From the NCBI GenBank assembly GCA_037355855.1, contig CM074760.1, forward strand, positions 7,680,501 through 7,744,500: a stretch of DNA of 64,000 bases, given 5' to 3'. Below are positions 1 to 9,137 of this stretch, piece after piece. Below the pieces are notes generated by a model, which worked only from the letters and a program-made list of their open reading frames with translations, made no database searches and had not been told where the DNA came from. Numbering within the stretch: the first letter of the stretch is position 1; each line of letters begins with the position of its first letter. The stretch is from Pseudo-nitzschia pungens (lineage: Eukaryota > Bacillariophyta > Bacillariophyceae > Bacillariales > Bacillariaceae). The position numbers and the translations under genes were made by a program.

Positions 1-1012
1 GTTTTTTGTCACTTTCACAATAATATGACATTCATAGCCCCTCGTACGAGGATAAGGGTCTCCTCAACATTGTTATCCCTGGATGTTAATTACTTCGTAA
101 AAGCCTTTCCTATTCGAACAGAGCTGTTCTTCGTCGCAATCATGCGTTAGCTATGAAGGGTGTCGACGGACAGGCGGGAGAAGGTACGTCGAGCGCGCTT
201 GCGCGTGTTGAAACAGCAGCAAACGCAACAACAGCAGCAAGTTCCCCTCCAGCAAAGCGTTAGGAAGCAGTGAGGTCATAAGCTTCACTGAAGACCAAGT
301 GTGTTGGACTTCTCCCCCTTCCTTGAGTGACTAAGTCGGTGAAAGAATTGCAGTAGACAGGAAAGCGCACCCTGATCAGGTTGTAGTAGTAGCCAGCTAA
401 GTCTATTTTCGTTCACTCCAGGATCGTCTGACAGCACTCTGCCACGTGGAACATACTAATAGTACTAGCAGTAGTAGTAGTAGTAGCAAACCCAGCTGGT
501 TGTTCACATCCCTACCACACATGGCCATAGTAGATCATAATAATATTATTGAAACACGAAGAAATGGAGATGGATACCGGTAGGTCAAAGAAACGACTCC
601 AAGGCCTTCACCAGCAACAACAAGCAGTCTCTCTTCCTTACCAAATTCTTCCGTTTATCAATCAGAATTCTATCTTGTATGCTGCCTCCCTTTACTAACT
701 TGCAAGAAGTATGATCTCCCTAAAATAAATCCGTGCCGAAGCATAGAGGACGATGACAACAGCAACAACAGCAACAACAGCAACAACAGCAACAGCAGCA
801 ACAACAGCAGCAACAACAACAGCAACGCACAACAAGAAGAGCGCGGATAGCGCAAAGCCTTACAATATCCCATTAACCCCTAGAATTACAGGAGGACACA
901 TCGTTCTTGTTATCGCCCTCCAATTAGTAATATTATTAGTATTAGTAGTAGTTACTACTACTATAAGAGTATATTGAAGGTTGAAAAAAGGAAACGTTGC
1001 CTCTTCGCAGCG
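1..1012. other. gene-free stretch with CAA/CAG and short TAG repeats
   Basis: I see no convincing gene here. It holds a TAG/AGT trinucleotide run near 465-486 and a CAA/CAG run near 756-826. Open frames across the latter (polyT, polyL) are artefacts of the repeat. It probably includes the 3' flank of the minus-strand gene ending at 1013. Confidence 0.5.
756..826. repeat. CAA/CAG microsatellite
   Basis: Interrupted CAACAG trinucleotide tract of about 70 bp. It is open in several frames on both strands only because the repeat lacks stop codons. Confidence 0.85.
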
Positions 1013-3090
1013 TCATTCGAGCAAATGAAACGCGCGCAACAGATCCCTTTCCAGAAGGATGCGCATCGTGATCGATACTTGCCGGATCGTATCGCGGCTG
1101 ATTTCGCGCGCGGGATGATGATAGATCCCCTCCATGGTCACGATGGGAATCGCAAATTCCGCGACCAGCTTGCAATTCATTTTGCGATCGGGCCCGACGA
1201 TGCTGGCCCTTTGGTGGCAGTTTCGGAGGTTGTTGAAGATGCGCGTCAGGACCATGCTCGTCGAGACGGGCGCCAGGTATTCGTCCCGCCAGGGGATTCG
1301 GTACGCGGCAACGATTCGTCGGCAATCGTCCGCGGACAGGATGCGGCCCCCGCGAAAGACGTCCATGTAGGAGCGGCGCTCGATTTCATCGTCACCGCCA
1401 CCGCCACCGTCGTCGGTGCCGTCCGTGTCGAACCCCAGAACGACGTGGCCCGGAAGTCCGATGAGTTGGACGGGTATTCCGAGTCGTCGACAGACGGAGG
1501 AGTAAAGAACGCAAAGCGTGAGGGGCATTCCGGTCTTGGTTTTCAGCACCTCGTCCAGTAAAACGTTGCGATAGTTGTAATAATCACGGCTGTTTCCGGA
1601 AAACCCAAAGTGATTCACCAATACATCGTTGACGACTCGGAGCTTGGCGGCACGGCTCGTATCGTTTCCTTGCAATCCCTCCCGCAGTATTTGCTCGCGA
1701 CAAACATCGGCAATGCGGTCCAGAGTTTTGCCAGCCTGGTGCGCAAACTGCAGGGTGCTCAATAGATTCCCTTCGCTATCATTCCCATTACCGGTCTCAT
1801 TGGGATCGTTGGTACTATGATTGGAAGGGGCGTCGTGCGGTTTCAGACGTTCCAGCGGCGTCTTTTGGACTTCGCCCGCCAACAGAGCGTGTTGCTCCAA
1901 GAACCGCGCCGCGGTCAGCTGCGACAACGATCCGTCGTTGCTGTCTCCCGAACGCTCCCGTTCCGCTGTCCACTCCTCCTCCTCGTCGAGCAATCGCTTC
2001 ATTTCCCAGAGGCAGTCCCCCAGGTGCACGTTCTGAAAACAGCGGGCCGCCAAGGTATCCCGACAGCCGATCGCGCGCCGGGGACTCGGCCGTGACTCGA
2101 GCGAGTTCCCGTTGCGCCGTGGCTTTCAACACGTCGTAATAATCGGCTCCGTGCTTCATCAGGAGTCGCGCGATCTGGTGATCCCAATTCATTCCGACGC
2201 TCGAGTCGTCGCTCGGCAGCACTCGGCGGTATTGGCCGCCGTCCTCGTTCCCGTCCTCGTTCTTGTTCTTGTCTTCGTTCTCTTTCCCGTCCTCGTTCTT
2301 GTTCTTGTCTTCGTTCTTGTCTTCGTTCTTGCCACAGTTGCCACAGCAGCCACTGTCATCATCTGTGTCGTCATCGTCATCTGTGTCGTCATCATCTGTG
2401 TCGTCATCGTCATCTTCATCTGTGTCGTCATCATCTGTGTCGTCGTCGTCATCTGTGTCGTCGTCATCGTTGCGGGACTCGCTGCAGTTGCGGTTGCAGT
2501 TGCGGTTGCAGTCGAAGTTTACGTCGCGGCACTCGCTGCAGTTGCACCTGCCTTCGGTGTCGCTTTCGTAGGTGATGTCGCTGCCATTGTCGTCGCTGAG
2601 CCGCAACTTGCGCTGGAGAATATTCGCCAGTCGGTCCAAAAGCGCGAGGGCCTCGGAGTCCTTCTTTCGCTTTTCGATGTACAACTGACGGCTCGAAATC
2701 GGAAGACGTTCCCCGCCCTTCGTTCTCGTTGTTATCGTTGCTGTTATCGTTGTTGTTATCGTTGTCTGCGGCGCGGGACGTCGAGCCCGGCCGTCTCCGG
2801 GTTCTCTTCCACCGGTGACGGATGAGTTGGTCCCAGAGGCTTTTGCGGGGGTTGGATTCCGTTTCCGCGAGGTCGGGGCAGAGAATCCGGCCGTGCAATT
2901 TCTTGGAAGAGAGGGCCAATCCGGCCACCGAATTTCCGTCGTCCCGGAGAAAACTCAGAACTTTCTCGAGCAGCGCATCAATCTGCAGGACGGCATCGAT
3001 CGGATCCGTTCGGTGGGGGAAGGAGGACGCGTCGTCTCCTTCCGTAGTTTCGGCTTCGTTTGATTGTTCGGGTGGGGGTGATGAAAACAT
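1013..3090 (-). CDS. F-box / SirB1 transglutaminase-like protein (FBXO21-like), frame broken twice
   Basis: Three overlapping minus-strand frames look like one gene. The first (ATG at 3090) carries an F-box-like segment, with IDALLEKVLSFL followed by a tryptophan-rich LWDQLIRHRW. The second (open near 2684-1815) carries LYIEKRKKDSEALALLDRL, a helix seen in FBXO21-type proteins, then a D/T- and N/K-rich acidic insert. The third (to the stop at 1013) carries the SirB1/Transglut_core2 domain: a segment with NHFGFSGN and DYYNYRNVLLDEVL, then a GMPLTLCVLYSSVCRRLGIP-type core and LPGHVVLGF. FBXO21 proteins are F-box subunits of SCF ubiquitin ligases, and this one lacks an obvious C-terminal YccV domain. 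Both frame changes go in the same direction, as if one extra base or a short unrecognised intron lay near 2690-2750 and near 2040-2130. A good acceptor (TTTTCAG) ends at about 2036, so an intron is possible for the second. Family assignment fairly sure; exact structure not. Confidence 0.65.
2225..2470 (-). repeat. coding low-complexity tract (D/T-rich and N/E/D/K-rich)
   Basis: Short tandem repeats of GTC/ATC and TTC/GTT triplets inside the F-box gene. On the minus strand they encode alternating runs of aspartate and threonine and a lysine-asparagine-glutamate-aspartate run. They are open in all frames, which explains several overlapping shadow frames here. Confidence 0.8.
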
Positions 3091-4185
3091 TTTTACGTGT
3101 AGTTTATGAATGAATGAATGAATGGGTCCGAATTCACCAAGAGTTCGTTCGGCAAGACCCCTGCATCCTTTAACCTAGCGGTATGATTCAAGATTATGGA
3201 AGGCTGGAATGTGTTCTTTGTGCTTTGTGCTTTGAGCTTAGTGTGCGAACTACGAAGTGGTAGGAACGTGCGCGTAGCCAGCGCGTAGCTAGGATAAGAT
3301 TTACCTGGTAAGGCTTACGGTGCCTCGCATGGCAGATCTTCGACTGAAGAAACAATCCATCAGCTTCTCGCACCTTCACCTTCACCTACCGTAAACCTTA
3401 CCCGTATGTTTCAATCAATCTTAATCTTGTCTTCAAACGTGGATCGGTGACATCATTCGATCCGCAAACATGAGTGATCGAATCTACGAGTGCGGCACGC
3501 AATATCGGTATGAAGTTTGAGATTATTTCTCAGCATTGGTGCATTGGAGCATTGGTGCATTCGAAAAATAATAGGATGATGCTGCTTCCTGGGTGTCAGA
3601 ATTTGAAAATTCGGGCTTGGAGTTCGTTCGTACCTAATTACTCTGACGAATACCGGTAGGACCTCGAGCAAACGTGACGGAAAAGGTTCTTTAAAATTAT
3701 AAAAATAGCTTTTAAAAAAGGGTTCTTTCTCCCGATTTTTCTTCTGCGTCCCAAACACCGAAAACATACCAATGATCGGGCTTTTTTTGCGGGCAACGTC
3801 TAGTTAGTTTTTCTTCTTCTTTCCTGCTTTCCTTTCGGGCTCACCGTGTGCGATACCGTACGCTGATGCCCTTTCGTTGGTGACTTCTCGCTCGGCCAAA
3901 CTTCTTTTGAGATGAGAGGAGGACCCCATTCCTTTGCACGGACAGGCAGGGGCCACTCGTGATTTCATTCGGGAAAGTCCGGGGGAGGCGGGGTCGATAT
4001 CGAATAGGAAACCTGGGTTTTGTCTACAGGCCTTTTGCCCCCTTTAAAGTAGGTAAGGGTTACCGGCAGGTACCGTAATTACTCTTGCACTCGTACGTGA
4101 GGCAAATTATGTGTGGCCGCATTGTACGTAGTGCAGAACTGCTTCGTAATTACTTCATACCCGTTCCTTCCAGCTTCTTCTTGAG
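3091..4185. other. intergenic stretch, no gene seen
   Basis: AT-rich, stop-rich DNA with scattered TTACCGG and GTAAGG-like strings near 4045-4080. The region next to 3090 should hold the promoter and 5' UTR of the F-box gene, including an (AATG)n run at about 3107-3124. Confidence 0.5.
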
Positions 4186-4722
4186 CTATCCAAAAATCCT
4201 ATCGAGTTCGCGAGTGAACGCATGATCCTGCGCCACCTGTAAACTATCGAAGCCTAATCCATTCACATCATCGCGAAGGTGGTTCTCGGATTGTGTTTTT
4301 CGAAACGAGCGAGCGAGAGATTGTTGCCGGGAAGCAATCCGGTGCGTCTTGTTGTTGACGATGCGAGTGTTGCTGGTACGGGGAAACTTCTCGATGGTCT
4401 CATCCGTCTTTTTTAGGACGGTCGGTTGCTGTTCGAGGTGTTGCTGAGAGCAATAATTGTGATTTGCTTCCGGAATTTGGTGGGTTTGTTGTTGTCTGGC
4501 CAAGAGGTGGTCGACAGAGAGGTGTGACGCTGTGGTACTGGTAAGCGCGTATTCTGAGTGTGGTAGATATGTACAGTTTGGTGCAGTGCAGTGAAGCAGG
4601 TTCCAAACCGTTCGATTGTCTTCCGATTTTGGTCGGTCGGTCGGTCGGAGGAATCGTGCCCCATGCGCAGTTGTCATTGTCGATCCACGCATCGCAAGAA
4701 AAACAAAAACTAAACGAAGCAT
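4186..4722 (-). CDS. hypothetical protein, possibly secreted
   Basis: A 178-codon frame begins with ATG at 4722. Its N-terminus has a short hydrophobic stretch (LRLVFVFLAM) that could be a signal peptide. The rest is polar, rich in Q, T, N, H and R, with no domain I recognise. Composition is only weakly coding-like, and two other frames overlap it. It could be chance. No related gene lies next to it. Confidence 0.25.
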   Translation of the reverse strand: MLRLVFVFLAMRGSTMTTAHGARFLRPTDRPKSEDNRTVWNLLHCTAPNCTYLPHSEYALTSTTASHLSVDHLLARQQQTHQIPEANHNYCSQQHLEQQPTVLKKTDETIEKFPRTSNTRIVNNKTHRIASRQQSLARSFRKTQSENHLRDDVNGLGFDSLQVAQDHAFTRELDRIFG

Positions 4723-5365
4723 CGGGATCGCATCCTTGAATGGATTCCTTCCTCGCGCTCCGCTCCGCGCCGCGTGGGGTCGAGGCTATGCGATCGGTGT
4801 GCTGCTGGCTGGCCCGGAAGCATCAACATCGACATCGAAATCGAAATCGGCATCGACCAGCCCCGCTGCGCGCAAAGCTTCACGCCTTCCAATCTCCGGA
4901 GGATGATGTCACGGATCGATCGACGAGCTCCCTCTTCCCGATTCGGGCGGCGACCCCGATTCCGATGTGCGCTTCCGCGCTCGGGACTTTTGCGAGGCGT
5001 GCCGCGGTCCATTTGCGAAGCGCGTGCGTGCGTTTCTGTGCTCCGCTGGTTCGGAACATTCATTGGTTTGGTTGGTTTGGTTTGGTTTGGTTTGGTTTGG
5101 CTGCGATGCGATGCGATGCGATGCGATGTGTTTTATGGCGAAGACTCGGTTGGTTTTGGCGGGTCCCTTTCCACACGAGTGTGCTCCCCGGGCCATTCTC
5201 CGAAAGCCAACGGCATACCGGGAACATTCGCGAGTGCGGCACTCATTGGCCCACACCGTCGTCGGATTTGTGATTTTCTCTCGACAAACCTCGTCGTTTC
5301 AGAGCGTTCTTGTTTTTGTTGTGGTGGTGCGCCCCGCAGGCTCTACCTATCTATCGATCTATCTA
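4723..5365. other. intergenic stretch with short tandem repeats
   Basis: Gene-free. It contains GGTTT pentamers at about 5063-5099, then GATGC pentamers at about 5102-5128, and a TCTA tetramer run at about 5345-5385 just past the stop of the RNase H-like gene. Long open frames here follow from repeats and high GC. Confidence 0.5.
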
Positions 5366-6931
5366 TCAATCTATCTCTCTACCCACACCGGCAACAGCTC
5401 GTCGGTGGTTTCGTCCGGGTACCGAGCGGACACGAACCACTCTTCTAGCATGGGCCTCCAGGTGTTTGGGAACGACACCCTCCCAATCCCCCTCGGAAAC
5501 GTCTCCCAGGTCCTCTATGGCGATCCCATCCGCGTTTGCATTCGCATTTGCATTCGCATTCGAAGCGAGCAGGACGCGGTGTTTCCGCTCCAAGAAGCGG
5601 ACCTTTTTCTCCTTTCCGAGGCCCTTCCAGCCCTTGATCTGGAGCGAGACGCCGGTCCGTTTCCACGACAGCGGGGGCCCGCGATGGGTGGTGCCGGTGC
5701 CGGTGGTGGCGGCGCGAGTTCGAGCACCGACACCGGCGGAACCGCCGCCGCACACGGAGGCTTCCTCGACCAGTCGTTCCCCGATCCGTACCAGCAGCGG
5801 ATGGTCTTCGTTCTCGGCGGCGAGCTCCGCGACGAGTTCGTACAACGGAGGCCGGAGGGAGCGCTTTGTCTCGGGAATGACGGACCGTTCGAGGAGGTCG
5901 GAGAGGGAGGAAGGCTCGCGGTGGTGGGCGCCTCCCCTCCCCGATCCTGAGGATCCGGGGGAGTCGTTCTCGGCGGGAGGGTGGGTTTTCAATCGGTGCA
6001 GACCGCGCCTCCACGAGTTTGCGGCCAAAACGGTCATGAGGTTGTTGCAGAGGGCGTCGCTGATTTGGTTTTGGCTCCGCGGCACGTGGAAGCATTCGGT
6101 CTCCAGCAGCATTCCGGACTGCCTCGTCGTCGTCGTCGTGGAGTTGCCGTCGTCGCCGGCGAGCCGATGCAGCAAGGCCCGAGCTCGCTCGTGGAGGGAC
6201 TCCAGTTTTCGGGGGATGGAGGTCCCGGAGAGTTGATCGATGACCGTTTTGCAATCCCCCTCGATCGAAAGGAGCACGCGCTGCTGTTGTTGCTGTCGCG
6301 TATCGTTGTCGTTGTTTTTGTTTTTGTTTTTGTTGTCATTGTTGTCGCCTTTGTCGCGATTGGCATCTCGGGTCGTCCGATGGTTTGCGGGTGCGAGTGC
6401 GAGTGCAACGCGGTCGTTCCAATCGGGACGCGAGAAGAAATCCACCAGCCACTCCAGTCCCAACAAGAGCCCCTCGTATTCGGCGTGCTGAGACGTCGTT
6501 TCGGTGGTCACCGGGAGAGCCACGGCGCCTGCCGCCAGGGGAGCAACAGTAATTGTGTTGTTGTCGCTGCTGCTGCTGCTGCTGTTGCTATTGCTGCTAC
6601 CGTCGATCTCGCAGACGACACCCACACAGGCCGCACACACCGCCATGCGATGGGATATCGTAGGGAACCCCGGATCTCGGGGCGGACGGAGACACCCATC
6701 GAACTGGAGCTTGATGTGGATTGTCGCTGTTGCTGATGCTGATGCTGATGCTGCCGCGGATGGAGGCAAGGATCGCATCGAGTCCCGAGCGATTGGTGTC
6801 ATGGAATTAGCCACCGACAAGGCAGACACCCAAAGGACTGCGAGAGGGATGATAGTCACCATTGATGTCCTCGACCGCAACCACAATACTACGTGTAGTA
6901 GTATCCTCATGGTGAAAAGGAATGACGACAT
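5366..6931 (-). CDS. RNase H-like protein with N-terminal signal/transit sequence
   Basis: The first true ATG is at 6931, giving 521 residues; the frame extends upstream only through a TTG. The N-terminus has two hydrophobic segments (near residues 8-20 and 26-42), suggesting secretion or a signal-anchor/organelle presequence. The RNase H fold is recognisable: QFDG with Asp78, HAEYEGLLLGLEWL with Glu151, LLSIEGDCKTV with Asp226, and RSQNQISDALCN with Asp292. These match the D-E-D-D catalytic set of RNase HI/RVT_3-type domains. The domain is interrupted by S-, N/K- and Q-rich inserts. A basic C-terminal half of about 200 residues has no domain I recognise and includes an (Asn-Ala)n run. Substrate unknown; RNA:DNA hybrids are the family norm. 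Confidence 0.7.
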   Translation of the reverse strand: MSSFLFTMRILLHVVLWLRSRTSMVTIIPLAVLWVSALSVANSMTPIARDSMRSLPPSAAASASASATATIHIKLQFDGCLRPPRDPGFPTISHRMAVCAACVGVVCEIDGSSNSNSSSSSSDNNTITVAPLAAGAVALPVTTETTSQHAEYEGLLLGLEWLVDFFSRPDWNDRVALALAPANHRTTRDANRDKGDNNDNKNKNKNNDNDTRQQQQQRVLLSIEGDCKTVIDQLSGTSIPRKLESLHERARALLHRLAGDDGNSTTTTTRQSGMLLETECFHVPRSQNQISDALCNNLMTVLAANSWRRGLHRLKTHPPAENDSPGSSGSGRGGAHHREPSSLSDLLERSVIPETKRSLRPPLYELVAELAAENEDHPLLVRIGERLVEEASVCGGGSAGVGARTRAATTGTGTTHRGPPLSWKRTGVSLQIKGWKGLGKEKKVRFLERKHRVLLASNANANANANADGIAIEDLGDVSEGDWEGVVPKHLEAHARRVVRVRSVPGRNHRRAVAGVGREID

Positions 6932-7605
6932 TTCAGTATAATTCGTAAATTCGTGATTCTTCGCAATTCGCAATTCTCAATTCGTAGTTGCGGATGGAAA
7001 GACGCTGGAAAGGTATCCTAGCAGAACCGATCGGTGGTGGGTTGTCATTTGTCATTCATGCGCTCGCCTTCGTCGCTTTTCGTCGACTCAACGCCTTGCT
7101 CTGGATGGATCTACTACTATTTATTGCTCGCTTGTTTCTGTATTGGAACGCAGCTGTAAGAGGCAAGGGAAGAGAGACACCAATCCGTAATGAACATTGC
7201 GGGTGTATCGATGCGAAACGGGGAACTGATCACTGATCGCTGATGACATTATAATATTGTTCAACGATCAACGATCAACGATCAACGATCAACGATCAAC
7301 ATCGTTCTGTTCGACTTCGTTTCGGATGGTCCGATTCAGGATTCGGGAATTCGAATTCGAAACAATGGAACCATCAACCATCAACCACTCGGCATCCAAC
7401 GGCTTTTTGAAATCTTGTGGAAGAGAGCAGACGGAAGACAGACAGAGGAGAACAGACAGACAGTCAGACTTGAGACTAATTCATACGAAGTAACTTAGTT
7501 CCAGGACTGTATTTCGACTCACGAATGCAAAAAAGAACATGATAACAACATTAAGACGGAGCAACATACAATAAGATATCACGGGACAATCGAAACAGTT
7601 GACAA
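6932..7605. other. intergenic stretch with a 7-bp tandem repeat
   Basis: Upstream side of the RNase H-like gene. A heptamer (ATCAACG) is repeated about six times at about 7258-7302. No gene recognised. Confidence 0.5.
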
Positions 7606-8863
7606 CAGCTAGCAGCAAGGGGCGAGCAGCGAGAAGCGAATAACACACTGGGTTTCGCTAGGTTCGACATGTAGATTATCTACCACAAAGGGGCACTCAG
7701 CACAGCCAAGATCTACAGAACAGGGGGGAACATTTAGCAATTGGCAATTGGCAATTGGCAATTGGCAATTGGCAATTACTTCGTAGCAAGCAGCAAGAAG
7801 CAGCAGCAAAGCGTCGATGTACGGTACAGGGAAAAGGCTTCGCTAGGTTCGACGCGTTGTTTTTGTACTGCGAAACAATACCCCAGCGCAGCCAAGGGGA
7901 CAGCAAGCAGCAAACAGCAAACAGCAGCAAAGCGTCGATGTACAGGGGACAGCGAGCAGCGAGCAGCGAGCAGCAAATAACGCACGGGGTTTCGTTAGGT
8001 CCGACGCGTTGTTTTTGTGCTGAAACGAGATTCCCTAGCATCGCCCTGGATAAAGAGCGCAGGGGAGAGCAGCAAGCAGTGGCGCAAAGCGTCGATAGAC
8101 AGCGAATAGCAAGCAGCAGGGAGGATTCGATATACAGCAAGCAGCAGCAAAGCGTCGATATTCAAGGGGACAGCAGCGGAAGCGAAGTGTTGATAGTCTA
8201 GGGGACAGCAGCGAAGCGTCGATACCCAGCAAGCAGCAGCAACGCGGCGATTTTCTAGGGGAGAGCAGCATTGAAGCGTCGATATTCAAGGGGACAGCAG
8301 CGAAGATTCGACACACAGGGGACAGGAACGAGGCCATTTTCTAGGGGACAGCAGCATTGAAGCGTCGATATTCAAGGGGACGGCAGCGAAGATTCGATAC
8401 ACAGCAAGCAGTAGCGAAGCGTCGAATTTCAAGGGGAAAGGCAACGTGTCGATACGCAGCAAGCAGCAGCAACGTTTCGATATTCAAGTAGAAAGGAAAC
8501 GCGTTGATATACAGCAAGCAGCAGCACCGCGTCAATATTCAAGGGGGAAGGAAACGCGTTGATATACAGCAAGCAGCAGCAACGCGTCAATATTCAAGGG
8601 GGAAGGAAACGCGTTGATACACAGCAAGTAGCAGCAACGCGTCAATATTCAAGGGGGGAAGGAAACGCGTTGATATTCAAGGGGATAGTGTAGCGTCGAT
8701 ATACAGCAAGCAGCAGTAACGCGTCGATATTCAAGGGGATAGTGAAGCGTCGATATACAGCAAGCAGCAGCAACGCGTCGATATTCAACGGGATAGTGAA
8801 GCGTCGATATACACTAAGCAGCAGCAACGCGTCGATATTCAACGGGACAGCAGCGAAGCGTCG
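7606..8863. repeat. minisatellite block 1
   Basis: The left part (7606-8090) is degenerate and includes a longer module, a TTTCGYTAGGTYCGAC-like string, at about 7650, 7838 and 7988. From about 8090 it becomes a head-to-tail mix of two related units: type A, starting GTCGATATTCAAGGGGACAG (26-29 bp), and type B, starting GATATACAGCAAGCAGCAGC (28 bp). From about 8500 the two alternate regularly. Units are contiguous, with no spacers. The array is open in several frames on both strands and is unlikely to be coding. Confidence 0.9.
7736..7780. repeat. 7-bp tandem repeat (TTGGCAA)
   Basis: About six uninterrupted copies of a heptamer with core CAATTGG, inside the left, degenerate end of the minisatellite region. 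Confidence 0.9.
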
Positions 8864-9137
8864 ACTCTCCACAACCGCAACATCATCATGAAGGAGGAAC
8901 TGATACCAATTGCAACGACCAGGGGACCGCGTTGCCGCCATAATACTTGACTGATCACTTTCCTAAAACTATTTTTTTGCATACAAGTATCGAAAACGAC
9001 ACCATTATTTCCAAAATCTCATTATACTTGTCAACCAAATGTACCTGGCATGGTTGTCGCTCGCTTTGTTTTTTTTTGTCGCTTTTCTATTGTACAACCT
9101 TTTTGTTATACATGGTATCATACCATTGCATTAGAAT
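8864..9137. repeat. flank copy 1 of a duplicated array-plus-flank unit
   Basis: A unique-looking ~270-bp segment beginning CTCTCCACAACCGCAACATC interrupts the array. It is clearly related along its length to 12046-12312: shared strings include GAGGAACTGATACCAATTGC, CATAATACTTGACTGATC, ATCGAAAACGA and CTATTGTACAA. The two copies differ by substitutions and small indels. Confidence 0.9.

Noticed and set aside
670..977. PolyL and polyT ORFs on both strands
   Set aside because: Pure translations of the CAA/CAG microsatellite.
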